The notes under the pieces are model-generated. The model saw nothing but the letters and a program-made list of their open reading frames with translations, had not been told where the DNA came from and did not search any database. From Atlantibacter subterraneus (GTDB lineage Bacteria > Pseudomonadota > Gammaproteobacteria > Enterobacterales > Enterobacteriaceae): DNA of 64,000 nt. The translations under genes were made by a program, and so were the position numbers. Of this stretch, positions 6,406 through 15,926 are shown in pieces (the stretch's first letter is position 1; every line of letters starts with the position of its first letter). The stretch is taken from NCBI RefSeq assembly GCF_027853245.1, contig NZ_JAPTZM010000004.1; one strand, given 5' to 3'.

Positions 6406-7929
6406 ATGTTTAATTTTATTAACAGGTTTCGCAAAAAACCAAATACAGCTATTTTGCATCCAGACACACCAAAGCAACACAGACAATTCCGTAAGGCGCT
6501 TTCCCGGATTGTTTCTCCCGTTGGGACAGGATTTTTTAAACGGGCATTAGGCATTAATACGAACCGTATTTCGGGTTCGTCCAGTGATGGTATTACCGCC
6601 CCTATTAACCGTGCTATCGGTGCTTATCAACAGCAACAGGTGATGTTCCAGGCGCGTGATCTCGTTGTGAATAATCCCCTGGCAGCTAACTATATTCGTG
6701 TTGTTACTGACGGCGTTGTAGGCTCTAAGGGAATTAACCCGACGGTTTCGCTGGTAAACCGAAAAGGTGAACTGAACATTGCCCTGAATAAACGTATCAG
6801 TGACGAATGGTTGAAGTTCGCAGAAAACCCGAAACGATTTTCACTGAATAAAAAATTCACTTTTAAGCAATTTTTGCGTGAAGTGAGTAAAGCCCGGATT
6901 ATCGATGGTGAAACTTTTATTCGAATTCATCGTTTTGAAGAAGGAATCAGGGTAGAAATTATTCCGTCTGAACGTGTAGACCGAAATTTAACCAAACAAG
7001 GTGAAGAACCGGATACCGTCATTTATCAGGGTATTGAATTCGATATTGATACTAATGAGGTTGTTGCTTACTGGCTACGTGATTTCGATATTTTAACCCA
7101 GACTTATTCCGGCACTTCACAGCGTATCCCGGCAGAAGAAATTTTGCATCATTTTGACGGGGTATTACCTGATTCATACAGGGGCGTAACTGATTTTCTC
7201 GCGTCGATGAACCTGATGAATCACCTGAACGACTTTACCTTTGCTTCACTGGTACAAAAGCAAATCACCGCTGCTTCAATGACGTTCTTAGAGCGCGATA
7301 AATCACAGGATTCGATGCTTGATGATGACGAAGATAACCATGAAGAAATTACTCAGGAAATGTCGCCTGGTTTGATCATGGAACTTCCGGCGGGTTATTC
7401 GGCAAAAAGCGTTACAGCCAACTCCAACGGAGATTCTTACGAGAGTTTCGCGGAATCTACTATTGAGCAGATTGCCGCTGGCCTGGGAGTTTATTCGAAC
7501 GCTCTTTTGAACTCAACCAAAAATGTTAATTTCAGTTCAGCACGGTTCGGACAACTCCAGACTAATGCACGGTTTGCTATTTTGCGCGACAAACTGAAAG
7601 AACAGGTAATTATTCCTTTGTTCGAAGAGTTTTTACGTTGCTGTATTGATGATGATGTTTTGCCACTGACTCAAAAAGCGGTTGATGACGTGATTTTCAA
7701 CACAACCTTTTCAGGCGAGGGTATGAAGTCCGTAGACCCGATTAAAGAATATCAGGCTTATGAAGTAGCTGTTCGCAATAAATTTATGTCACGCCATGAA
7801 GCAATTATTGCTATCGGTGGCGATCCGCAAAAAGTAGATGAAGAAATCGATGCTGATACTCACACCATAACACCAGAAGACATTCCTCCTGAAAATGATT
7901 CACTAAATAATGACGTGATTCAGCAATAA
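6406..7929 (+). CDS. Portal protein, lambda gpB family
   Basis: The 507-aa product follows the gpW-like gene by two bases and has the size and features of lambda-family portals: a basic N-terminus, the core stretch ANYIRVVTDGVVGSKGINP, the block DGETFIRIHRF, and the C-terminal segment QIAAGLGVYSNALLNS typical of the family. Portals form the twelve-subunit ring through which DNA enters the head. No internal protease start is evident. The C-terminus is acidic and threonine-rich. Confidence 0.92.
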   Translation: MFNFINRFRKKPNTAILHPDTPKQHRQFRKALSRIVSPVGTGFFKRALGINTNRISGSSSDGITAPINRAIGAYQQQQVMFQARDLVVNNPLAANYIRVVTDGVVGSKGINPTVSLVNRKGELNIALNKRISDEWLKFAENPKRFSLNKKFTFKQFLREVSKARIIDGETFIRIHRFEEGIRVEIIPSERVDRNLTKQGEEPDTVIYQGIEFDIDTNEVVAYWLRDFDILTQTYSGTSQRIPAEEILHHFDGVLPDSYRGVTDFLASMNLMNHLNDFTFASLVQKQITAASMTFLERDKSQDSMLDDDEDNHEEITQEMSPGLIMELPAGYSAKSVTANSNGDSYESFAESTIEQIAAGLGVYSNALLNSTKNVNFSSARFGQLQTNARFAILRDKLKEQVIIPLFEEFLRCCIDDDVLPLTQKAVDDVIFNTTFSGEGMKSVDPIKEYQAYEVAVRNKFMSRHEAIIAIGGDPQKVDEEIDADTHTITPEDIPPENDSLNNDVIQQ

Positions 7930-7938
7930 GGAAAACAC

Positions 7939-9777
7939 ATGAGTAAAAAACAACTCCGGCGTAATTTGTCGGGGTTGTCCTCTGGTGGTGATCAAGAACA
8001 GTATATTTTCGATATCGCTTTTTCCGATGAAACACCCGTAGTCCGGGAGTTTTTAGACGATAACGGATATCCGATTCTGGTTAACGAAATATTACGCCAT
8101 GACAACCCGGCAAAGATTGACCTAAGCCGACTAAACAACGGTGCGCCTCTTTTATATCAACATAACCACGAATTACCGATTGGAAAGGTGGTTGAAGGTT
8201 CTGCACGAATTGACCCCGATGGTGTAGGCCGTTGCCAAATTCAATTTTCGGCTGTGGGCGATCTAACTAATGAAGTCCGTTTAAAAATAATCGAAGGAAC
8301 GCTTTCAAAAATTTCTTTTGGTTACGACCTTACTGAATACGAATTAATTGGTGAAGACCTTATGGCTTATTTCGCGCCGTATGAGGTTTCTGTTGTTTCA
8401 GTTCCGGCTTCAGACACCGTGGGAATTAACCGTAATAAACCTGAAAAAAGCGAAATAAAACTTTCCCTAAATAAAAACATACAGCGCAACGCTGAAACTA
8501 ATAAAGAGATTCCAAAAATGGCTGATGAAATCATCAAAGACGAAGATGAACAGATTGAAGAACTCGAACTCACACCAGACGAGATCGAGGAAATTCGTAA
8601 GATGCGCGCAAAACGCGAAGAAGAAGTTGTTGAAGAAGAAGAACCCGAAGAAGAAGAAAAAATTGAACTGACTGAAGAAGAAGTTCGTTCAATTAAGGCA
8701 ATGCGTGAGGGTAAACGCGCTAAACCTGTGCGCCCGGTATACCGCGCAACCCGTAGCCGCGATACCGAACAGAACCTGATGAAGGATTACAATCTCGGTA
8801 AAGCGATCCGCGCGAAAATGAACGGTGGCACCCTGAACGGTCGTGAACTCGAAGTTCATCAGGAACTGGCACGTAATGCTACTTCTAATCATGGTGGTAT
8901 TTTCATTCCTGGTAATGCTCTGGCCCGTGCTGCTGGTGCTGGTGTGACCGCAAGTAAAGTAGCGAAGATCACCCCGGATGGTCTGGATATGTCCTCGTTC
9001 CTTGATGTGGTTCTGCAACGTTCCGTTCTGGGTCGACTGAACATCACCAAATACGACAACCTGACAACTCCATTAACACTGCCGAAAATGTCTAAAAATG
9101 CTGTTGATTCTTTTGGCTGGGTGGACGAGAACGGAGCAGGCCCGGAAACTGATATTGCGGTCGAAAGTTTCACAATGACCCCGAAAAACTTCTCCGGTGG
9201 TGTTCCGATGTCCAAATACAGTCTGCAAACTGTACCGGATCTGGAACGTATCGTGGTTGAACACATCATGCGTGGTTCACAGATTGCACTGGAAAAAACC
9301 CTTTTTGCGGCTGCTGGTGTTAACACTGCTAAAGCGCCGAAATCAATCAACGACATGTTCTCTGCTACAGCGCTTAAATCTACTTCTTATAAATACGAAG
9401 AGATCCTGGCGGAAATCGCGAAAATGCGTGATGCGGGCTTCTATGAGTCTATGACCTGTGTCATGACCGACGCCACCAAAGCGGCTCTTATGACCACGCT
9501 GAAAACTGCTGGTGTACCGGGTTACATCGTAGATGAGATTACAAACACTATGTGTGGCCTGCCTGTTGAAACTACTGGTCTGGTTGGTGATAACAAGATT
9601 TACGTAGGCGACTGGTCAAACATCGTTCTGGGTTCCTGGGGTTCCGTTGAACTGGATATGGACGATACCACTTACCGTTCACAAGGCGCTATTGTGCCGC
9701 GTATCTGGCTGAACGCTGATGTTGGCTACCGTCATGATGACGCGCTGAAGGTGCTGGTTCCTAAAGTTGGCCCGTAA
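7939..9777 (+). CDS. Fused prohead protease and major capsid protein
   Basis: One 612-aa frame joins three parts. Residues about 15-150 look like an S78-type prohead protease, with the His block LYQHNHELPIGKV and the Ser block TLSKISFGYDL. Residues about 195-265 are an acidic, glutamate-rich helix, as expected for a scaffold (delta) domain. Residues about 285-612 are an HK97-type capsid protein (GGIFIPGNALARAA through DVGYRHDDALKVL). The ribosome site AAGGA precedes 7939. An in-frame ATG at residue 194 (8518) with its own leader could give scaffold-capsid without protease. TAAATA stands at 7904-7909. A strong terminator follows the stop. Confidence 0.92.
   Translation: MSKKQLRRNLSGLSSGGDQEQYIFDIAFSDETPVVREFLDDNGYPILVNEILRHDNPAKIDLSRLNNGAPLLYQHNHELPIGKVVEGSARIDPDGVGRCQIQFSAVGDLTNEVRLKIIEGTLSKISFGYDLTEYELIGEDLMAYFAPYEVSVVSVPASDTVGINRNKPEKSEIKLSLNKNIQRNAETNKEIPKMADEIIKDEDEQIEELELTPDEIEEIRKMRAKREEEVVEEEEPEEEEKIELTEEEVRSIKAMREGKRAKPVRPVYRATRSRDTEQNLMKDYNLGKAIRAKMNGGTLNGRELEVHQELARNATSNHGGIFIPGNALARAAGAGVTASKVAKITPDGLDMSSFLDVVLQRSVLGRLNITKYDNLTTPLTLPKMSKNAVDSFGWVDENGAGPETDIAVESFTMTPKNFSGGVPMSKYSLQTVPDLERIVVEHIMRGSQIALEKTLFAAAGVNTAKAPKSINDMFSATALKSTSYKYEEILAEIAKMRDAGFYESMTCVMTDATKAALMTTLKTAGVPGYIVDEITNTMCGLPVETTGLVGDNKIYVGDWSNIVLGSWGSVELDMDDTTYRSQGAIVPRIWLNADVGYRHDDALKVLVPKVGP
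8468..8520 (+). promoter_or_regulatory. Possible internal start of scaffold-capsid inside the fused gene
   Basis: Within the protease-capsid frame, TAAATA (8468-8473), a CAGCG-CAA-CGCTG hairpin (8482-8494) and a purine-rich AAAGAGA (8503-8509) precede the in-frame ATG at 8518 (MADEIIKDEDEQ). The same motif order precedes other late genes here. It would produce a 419-aa protein lacking the protease domain. Confidence 0.45.
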
Positions 9778-9797
9778 TAATATCTTCTCTTAAATTA

Positions 9798-9823
9798 AGC
9801 GCTCCTTCAGGGGCGCTTTTTTT
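9798..9823 (+). terminator. Intrinsic terminator after the capsid gene
   Basis: AGCGCTCC and GGGGCGCT form an 8-bp stem (one G-U pair) over a TTCA loop, followed by a run of seven Ts. It lies 20 bases after the capsid stop. Confidence 0.88.
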
Positions 9824-9859
9824 ATGCCCTTAAATAATAAAATATAAAGAGGGTATTTT

Positions 9860-10156
9860 ATGATTAAATTTTCACAAAGTCAGATTGATAAACTTTTAAA
9901 GTTTGGCGACGTATATCAAAAAGAGGACGGTTCAAACGTTCGCGCAATTTACGAACAGTCTTTAATAGAGAATCAGGGCCAGATTTCACAAACGACAAAA
10001 CTAACTTGTCAACAAGGTAAAGTTGAACAAAACGACATTGTTATTATCGATTCTAAACGTTATGAAGTTGGATATATTGACGATGACAATTCAGGGATCA
10101 TTAACGCACATTTAAACTTCAAAGGTGACGGGGTGAAACGTGGAAAATACATCTGA
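9860..10156 (+). CDS. Head-tail connector, lambda FII-like
   Basis: A 98-aa beta-rich protein (core GKVEQNDIVIIDSKRYEVGYIDDD) directly after the capsid terminator. Size, position and the pattern of a short fold with a central strand pair match lambda gpFII, which forms the tail-docking ring under the head. The ribosome site AAAGAGGG precedes the ATG, and TAAATA stands at 9831-9836. The 3' end overlaps the next gene by 17 bases. Assigned from position and pattern, not from a diagnostic motif. Confidence 0.6.
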   Translation: MIKFSQSQIDKLLKFGDVYQKEDGSNVRAIYEQSLIENQGQISQTTKLTCQQGKVEQNDIVIIDSKRYEVGYIDDDNSGIINAHLNFKGDGVKRGKYI

Positions 10157-10556
10157 TACACTCCCGCGCATCCAGATTAAGCGAAAACTTGAATCGATAA
10201 TGGCTGACGACTGGAAATTAAAAGTTGTTGACCAGTTTAAATCTGGTGTTAAACAGGAAGTGCAAGCGTGGGTAGTGGGGTTAACAGAATCATTTCAACC
10301 GATCCAGTTAAATTCTAAATCGCTGATCGCAACGTTAACCGTTGATGTTGTCGTATTCTCAGAAATCAACGAAACAGGTGTTCACCATGTTATTTCAAAA
10401 CTTATGGATCTCACCCCTTCCCTTTTCACCGATGAAATTAGGATCAATTCAATTAATCCGGTCAGTTCTGATACATCTTATATCGATGAAGCGAGCGATG
10501 GTCATGTTATGGCATCTGTCACGCTTGAATTCTCATATTACTACAAAAGGAATTAA
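10140..10556 (+). CDS. Tail terminator, lambda gpU-like
   Basis: A 138-aa protein starting with GTG at 10140, inside the end of the FII-like gene, with GGTGACGGGG just before it. It has the U-type pattern: an N-terminal helix, central strands (NSKSLIATLTVDVVVFSE), a helix containing HHVISKLMDLTP, and closing strands ending in a basic tail. gpU caps the growing tail tube and fixes its length. The frame is well supported by translational coupling; the functional call rests on gene order. Confidence 0.6.
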   Translation: MENTSDTLPRIQIKRKLESIMADDWKLKVVDQFKSGVKQEVQAWVVGLTESFQPIQLNSKSLIATLTVDVVVFSEINETGVHHVISKLMDLTPSLFTDEIRINSINPVSSDTSYIDEASDGHVMASVTLEFSYYYKRN

Positions 10557-10559
10557 TAA

Positions 10560-12206
10560 ATGCTTCCTATTACATCCCCTGTTGACCCAAAATTAAAACC
10601 AGATATTTTCTCTGGTGCGGTCGGCACAGTCGCTGTTAGTGATGATGTTACCGACGCGCCTACCGCAACCGATCCAAAGTTTATCTTAATTAATAATGTT
10701 GTTTCGTTTCCATCGTTAGGCCGTCAGACAGAAGTTCAAGAAATCGAAACATATGATTCTGACTATATTTCAAAAATGGTCGGAAATCAGTCGTTAAATG
10801 ATGTTGAGTTATCTGTTTATATTGATCCGAACGGCGATCATACTCATGAACTTTTAGACGAAGCAATTTTGAATAAAACCGATCTCAGGTTCAGAAACAC
10901 ATATGAAATGAGCACTGGTGATCAGCCGAAAGTGCATTACTACGAACTTTACGAAGCGATTCCGGTAGCCTCCCATGATACAGGCGGTGATGATTCTGCG
11001 GTTACGCGAACGTATACCCTTAGCGTAACGAATGCGCTTGAATCTGGCCTAATGCGCGTTGGCGATCCGTTACTTACGGGTGACTTCGGCGTTGGCGCTG
11101 GTACTGATGACTTTCCCGGCGTCCTGGATACTAACAAACTATCCGGGAACCGGTTCTTACAGTTCAAGGCAACTGATACAAACAATCCGTTTGGGGCTGG
11201 CGCTGCTGCAATCGCTGTACAGGACTCAGAACAGGCCGGATCTCAACTGGTTATCAACTGTTCAGGATCGCCGTTCATCCGGGTTCGTAATATCACTGGC
11301 GACGGAAACAAAACTGACTGGTATAAGGTTTACACCAGCGCTGAGAAACCTACCCCGCCCGAAATCGGCGCGGTAAAACTTACTGGCGATACCATGAGCG
11401 GCGACTTAACCGCGCCAAACTTCACAGCAACGAACGCAGTAACCGCTAATACCCTGACGGGCAAAACATCGGTTACGGTTGGTGTGGATGGCGCTAATGC
11501 TGTAAGCAGTATTATTATGTTCGCGGGTAGTTCTTCCAGCTCCAGAAACAACTGGAAAGTTGTTACCGATAAGATTGATTCATTAACTATTGTCGGCGGA
11601 ACCGCAAACACCGCTAAATTTACCTCCGCTGGGGACGTAGCTGTTTTGCGTGACGTTTCCGTTGGACGAAATCTGGCGGTTACTGGTGACGTTTCCGTTG
11701 GTGGTGTTAAAGCTGCTGCTGTAGACGGCAGTAACATAGCGTTTGGTGATACCAACAAAAACGTTCAGTTGAGATCCACACTGGCGGCAGGCTGGAACGG
11801 GATCACAATGAGCTATGACGGTGGCACGAATACCGCGATCATGCTTAACGACCGCAATTACACTAACGCAGTCGATAAAACCCACGTTAAAAAAACTGGT
11901 GACACGATGACTGGCAACCTGGTTATTAACCAGAACAATACATCGATTCGTTTCACGTCTTCCAATAACCGGGGATATATTCAGGCAGGCAACGTAGCGG
12001 GGGCAACCGATCCGTCTATCCAGTCGATATGGTTGACTGGTTATAACGGAGTCGATTTAACCGAATTCAATATTAAAACTTCTGCTTTAAGTTACGCTAA
12101 TATTAAGATTAATGGCAACGCAATATATCACGCTGGTTACAGACCTTCAGCGGCGGATATTGGCGCTATTGATTTAAATGATGTAATCGATCTCGGATAT
12201 TTGTAA
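10560..12206 (+). CDS. Tail tube paralog fused to fibre-like modules
   Basis: The 548-aa protein begins with a tube-like domain (about residues 30-160). It shares clear blocks with the 166-aa tube protein at 15927: SKMVGNQSLNDVELSV against SRKLVGRASIPDVAFSV, and TGGDDSAVTRTYTLSV against TGGSDSAVTLNFTLTV. Residues about 170-265 look like a pyocin-knob module (NPFGAGAAAIAVQ, WYKVYTSAEKP). Fibre repeats follow (TGDTMSGDL, TGDTMTGNL), ending IYHAGYRPSAADIGAIDL. This may be a tube ring or collar protein that carries short fibres. It starts three bases after the U-like gene. The family call is sure; the role is inferred. Confidence 0.75.
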   Translation: MLPITSPVDPKLKPDIFSGAVGTVAVSDDVTDAPTATDPKFILINNVVSFPSLGRQTEVQEIETYDSDYISKMVGNQSLNDVELSVYIDPNGDHTHELLDEAILNKTDLRFRNTYEMSTGDQPKVHYYELYEAIPVASHDTGGDDSAVTRTYTLSVTNALESGLMRVGDPLLTGDFGVGAGTDDFPGVLDTNKLSGNRFLQFKATDTNNPFGAGAAAIAVQDSEQAGSQLVINCSGSPFIRVRNITGDGNKTDWYKVYTSAEKPTPPEIGAVKLTGDTMSGDLTAPNFTATNAVTANTLTGKTSVTVGVDGANAVSSIIMFAGSSSSSRNNWKVVTDKIDSLTIVGGTANTAKFTSAGDVAVLRDVSVGRNLAVTGDVSVGGVKAAAVDGSNIAFGDTNKNVQLRSTLAAGWNGITMSYDGGTNTAIMLNDRNYTNAVDKTHVKKTGDTMTGNLVINQNNTSIRFTSSNNRGYIQAGNVAGATDPSIQSIWLTGYNGVDLTEFNIKTSALSYANIKINGNAIYHAGYRPSAADIGAIDLNDVIDLGYL

Positions 12207-12208
12207 CC

Positions 12209-12242
12209 ATAAATACCCGTATATGATAAACGTATACGGGTA
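12209..12242 (+). promoter_or_regulatory. TAAATA motif and hairpin before the tail fibre gene
   Basis: TAAATA (12210-12215) runs into TACCCGTATA (12214-12223), which pairs perfectly with TATACGGGTA (12233-12242). The only ribosome-site-like bases (CGGG) are in the 3' arm, so the stem could hide them. ATG is at 12249. Confidence 0.7.
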
Positions 12243-12248
12243 AATTAT

Positions 12249-15200
12249 ATGGCTAAAATACAAATGCGTCGAACTAAGACAGCGGGTCAAAAACCGACTG
12301 CGGCGCAAATCCTCGAAGGTGAATTACTTGTTAATTTTCCTGATCGCAAGATTTACACAAAAAACGATGCTGGCGGCATTATTGAATTAGGTAATCCAGA
12401 AACAGCGGATAAATTAAATATTGCTGGCAGCTTGGTAACTGGCGGCGCGACGACCCTAAACGGTGGCGTAACCATTGCAAATAAAGCGAATATTACGGGC
12501 GCTACGGCTGAATTAACTATTGGTAGTGGTAATGCAACCCCTATAATTAAAATGGGCGTCACGGCCACAAAATCATACCAGATTAAGGGCAACGGTAACG
12601 ACTTAGAAATCACCGCCGACCGGGTAAACATTACTTCAGGCAAAATGGCGCTTAACCCGCTTGCTGGTGGTGAAATCCAGGGTAAAGACAGTAACAAGAT
12701 CCTAAGTGATGATGGAAATGGTAATGTAATCCTTTCAGGTGGAAAGACCGGGACAACCACTGGCGATCTGGAATTAGGCGGAACCACAAACGGGCATTCA
12801 ACACGGAACGTTAAACTACGCTCCCCTTTGGTTAACGCCAGTAATGAAGTTCTGGTTGATGCTAATGGTAAGATTAAAGCATCGATGCTGGATACGGGTT
12901 ATACAACCCCTGCTGACGTTGCAACTGATTATTATTCCAAGACGCAAGCAGACGGCAAATATCTTTCAAAAACTGACGCAACCACGAATCATTACACAAA
13001 AACGCAAACTGATTCGGCATTTTTGAAAAAAGCAGATGCAACCGCAACTTATTATTCAAAATCTGAAGCGGATAACCGTTATGTTTCTACAGTGGGTAAT
13101 CTTCACTCGGAAGGTTATATTCTTAGTAACGCAGTAGACGGAACGGCTTCGACATCTGATACTTCAATGAAGTATTCCGGTTTCTACAGAATGAATCAGG
13201 CAGCAAACGCGCTAAACAACATGAGCATTCACGTTGCTAACCCACTGGTGAAAACGGCTGCTGATGCTCGCGGTATCGCTTTTGAAGCGGGTTCAGTTGG
13301 AAATAAAGCATATGTTTATCGTTATGGTGCTGGTGGGAAGTTTGTTAAATCTGCAAAGATCTACACCGAAGACGATAAGCCCACACTGGCAGAATTAGGC
13401 GGCGGTGTATTGGGCGGTGCGGTAACTTCTGTATATGACCTTACCACTACCAAAACTGTTCAGGCAAATCAGGTAGATGCAAATTATCGTATGTCGGTTC
13501 AAAGGGCGGGCGGATCCAATTCACCCTATTTCCGCATAATCAAAACTGATGTAATATCGAGCAATTCCCTTCCTTCTGCCAATATTTCTATTGGTAATAT
13601 CGGATTTCAGGAAGGTTCTAAAACAGCAGATCCTTATAGTGGTGTGATTCGTGGTAACGTTTCGACAACCGTAACAACTACTGGCGGCGCGATTCTCTAT
13701 CTTGATGCCCGTGATATGTCTGGTGTTGTCAAAAGTCGTATTACTCTGGACACAGACACAGCTACAACCACTATTGCAACGGGTAGCTTTAAAGCCGGGA
13801 CAACCACGTTAGGCACTACCACAACAGGCGCTTTAACTTCAACCGGAACAATTGCAGCGGGTAATGAATTAACCGCGAAATCAAAATTAACATTAAATAG
13901 TGAGTCAACTACCACTAACGGTATTGAAATCGGTTCTTTGACCAATGCCACAAGTCCGTATATTGATTTTCATACCGATGGGACAAGTTCTGATTATAAC
14001 GTAAGGATCCAGGCAAGCACGGGTAAAATGGCGGTAATCGGAAGCGGTAATATTGAAATTGATGCCAGAACAACAACTTCCCTGAATTTGCATGATAGTG
14101 CAACTTCAATGATAAAAATGGCGCGTGGTGCTGTAGTTTTGCGTGACCATAATAACGGTAACGTAACTATTTCAGCTGGTCTGAAAACTGACGGTGTTTC
14201 ATCCGGTGATCTTTATCTGGGATATAGTTCAAGTGCGGGTAGTGCAAGCCAGTATACTAATACTGTTCGCCTGGAATCACCAATGACCTGGAAAGGAACC
14301 AGTCAACTTGTAAATAGTTCAGGTAAACTGGTTGGCGCAAGTCTGGATACTGATTATTTGCCATTAGCTGGCGGTTCAATTACTGGCCCGTTAATTGTGT
14401 CCGGTGTGGCTACCCTGAACGGTAATACTGTCGCTAAAGCTGTAAGCACAACGTCATTAACTGTTAGCGGTGCTTCGACCTTTACGGGTAATGTAACCAC
14501 TAACGGATTGCTGATAACAAAAGGCATTGCGGCAACAGGTGCTATTCACTCTGACGTTGCTATTGCTTCAAAAGGTGGATCATTAGAAACATGGAATGAC
14601 GGTAATTCGCATGTATGGTTCAGGCAATCAAACGGAACCGAAAAGGCGTTAGTTTGGGCTGGTAGTGATAATATTTTACGTATGCGAACAGCCGCTAAAT
14701 CTGTTTCGCTAGAAGATTCCAGTCTGACATTATCAGGAATTATTAATTCTGGTGCTATCAGTTCTAGTGGTAATGTTAATGCGGCTTCTTTTAGCACCCC
14801 TGGCACTATTAATGCAAACGGGACGATTTCCAGCGGTGCTATCTATTCGGGTGGTATAACTAAATATACAGGCGGTCAAATATTAGGTCAGAACAGCGCA
14901 AGGTTATTAGCGGATCATGGAAACGGTAACGTAACCTTATCAGCAAGTTTAACGACAAACAGCGCAAGTTCGGGAACTCTTATTATTGGGTATGATGCTC
15001 GCGCATCTGGATTTTATACAGACCGCGTTCAGATCATGAAACCATTAACGGCAGATTCTTCAATAGCCGCTGCGGGGCGTGTTAGTGGTGGTGATTTGTT
15101 ATCAGCGGGTATTGTATATTCCGGCAATGGATCTTCTTATCTTAATACGGACGGTAACGTTTACGGGCCTGTATATGGCGGCTGGTTAACAAATTACATT

Positions 15201-15494
15201 TACAGCGTTGCAAACGAACGCGCGGCAGCATGGGCCAGACAGGAATCTACTAATACCGTAAACGCATATAAAATACAAGGTATCTATGATATCGGTTCTT
15301 ATATGATGGCCTATTGGACAGGTGGAAGTGGAATCGGTCAGGGAACTTATGTAAATGGCTCAGATTTACGACCATCGACGGCTGACGGTGCGGTTGACGG
15401 TAATACTGCATTACCTGGAGTATGGTTACTTTCGGGCAGGGCGTTAACTACTAACGATGCACACCGCACAACTATATGGAAACGTGTAGGTTAA
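12249..15494 (+). CDS. Tail fibre protein, 1,081 aa
   Basis: The N-terminus (MAKIQMRRTKTAGQKPTAAQ) is typical of fibres that attach through a short virion-binding segment. A repeat of the form YYSKTQAD/HYTKTQTD/YYSKSEAD (about residues 228-277) is the usual coiled fibre repeat. The long Thr/Ser/Gly-rich shaft follows, with repeated GNGNVTLS-like turns. The C-terminus (IGSYMMAYW to ALPGVWLLSGRA, ending TTIWKRVG) is the kind that needs a Tfa chaperone, which is encoded next. The protein is expected to bind a surface sugar or protein of the host. Its place before the tail tube gene, rather than after J, is unusual. Confidence 0.85.
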   Translation: MAKIQMRRTKTAGQKPTAAQILEGELLVNFPDRKIYTKNDAGGIIELGNPETADKLNIAGSLVTGGATTLNGGVTIANKANITGATAELTIGSGNATPIIKMGVTATKSYQIKGNGNDLEITADRVNITSGKMALNPLAGGEIQGKDSNKILSDDGNGNVILSGGKTGTTTGDLELGGTTNGHSTRNVKLRSPLVNASNEVLVDANGKIKASMLDTGYTTPADVATDYYSKTQADGKYLSKTDATTNHYTKTQTDSAFLKKADATATYYSKSEADNRYVSTVGNLHSEGYILSNAVDGTASTSDTSMKYSGFYRMNQAANALNNMSIHVANPLVKTAADARGIAFEAGSVGNKAYVYRYGAGGKFVKSAKIYTEDDKPTLAELGGGVLGGAVTSVYDLTTTKTVQANQVDANYRMSVQRAGGSNSPYFRIIKTDVISSNSLPSANISIGNIGFQEGSKTADPYSGVIRGNVSTTVTTTGGAILYLDARDMSGVVKSRITLDTDTATTTIATGSFKAGTTTLGTTTTGALTSTGTIAAGNELTAKSKLTLNSESTTTNGIEIGSLTNATSPYIDFHTDGTSSDYNVRIQASTGKMAVIGSGNIEIDARTTTSLNLHDSATSMIKMARGAVVLRDHNNGNVTISAGLKTDGVSSGDLYLGYSSSAGSASQYTNTVRLESPMTWKGTSQLVNSSGKLVGASLDTDYLPLAGGSITGPLIVSGVATLNGNTVAKAVSTTSLTVSGASTFTGNVTTNGLLITKGIAATGAIHSDVAIASKGGSLETWNDGNSHVWFRQSNGTEKALVWAGSDNILRMRTAAKSVSLEDSSLTLSGIINSGAISSSGNVNAASFSTPGTINANGTISSGAIYSGGITKYTGGQILGQNSARLLADHGNGNVTLSASLTTNSASSGTLIIGYDARASGFYTDRVQIMKPLTADSSIAAAGRVSGGDLLSAGIVYSGNGSSYLNTDGNVYGPVYGGWLTNYIYSVANERAAAWARQESTNTVNAYKIQGIYDIGSYMMAYWTGGSGIGQGTYVNGSDLRPSTADGAVDGNTALPGVWLLSGRALTTNDAHRTTIWKRVG

Positions 15495-15496
15495 TT

Positions 15497-15880
15497 ATGA
15501 TTGACTTTAATACAGCAAAAAAACCACGGTCAAAACATATTGACCATTATATTGATTTCGATGTGAAGTTTAACGGTGAGTGGATTCCTTATACCGCTAC
15601 GCCAGACGACCCAGCCAGTAAAGAAACTTATCAAAAACTCTTAGAGCAAAATAAAATTAGTATTGCCCCTGGGGAGAATTACGACTGGATTAACAGTGAA
15701 TGGGTTGAACGCACAAAGGAACAAATTGATCAACTGAATAAGATTGACAATTCAAATAAAATCCGTGAATTAAGCAATCAAATCGAAGCGCTGAAAGATA
15801 AAATCGAATTTGGTAAGGCAACGCAAGAAGATGAAGCCAGATTATTTGAATTAAGAGAACAGCGCTCTGAACTCGTATAA
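15497..15880 (+). CDS. Tail fibre assembly protein (Tfa)
   Basis: The start at 15497 (MIDFNTAKKPRSKH), two bases after the fibre stop, gives 127 aa. The first 75 residues carry the Tfa pattern, including GEWIPYTATPDDPASKETYQ, and the rest is a charged coiled-coil helix. Tfa proteins bind the fibre C-terminus and help it trimerise. An earlier ATG at 15476 lies inside the fibre gene and is less likely. The stop overlaps the TATAAATA of the next leader. Confidence 0.82.
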   Translation: MIDFNTAKKPRSKHIDHYIDFDVKFNGEWIPYTATPDDPASKETYQKLLEQNKISIAPGENYDWINSEWVERTKEQIDQLNKIDNSNKIRELSNQIEALKDKIEFGKATQEDEARLFELREQRSELV

Positions 15881-15904
15881 ATACAGGGGGGAATTCTTCC
15901 CCTG
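15876..15904 (+). promoter_or_regulatory. TATAAATA motif and hairpin before the tail tube gene
   Basis: TATAAATA (15876-15883) is followed at once by CAGGGG pairing with CCCCTG (15884-15889 and 15899-15904), extendable by two G-U pairs. The ribosome site AAAGG lies further on, free of the stem, before ATG at 15927. Confidence 0.65.
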
Positions 15905-15926
15905 ATAAATTTAAAGGTTTTTAAAA

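Noticed and set aside
8367..9356. Minus-strand frames within the capsid gene
   Set aside because: They mirror a strongly coding plus-strand gene and have no ribosome sites or family likeness.
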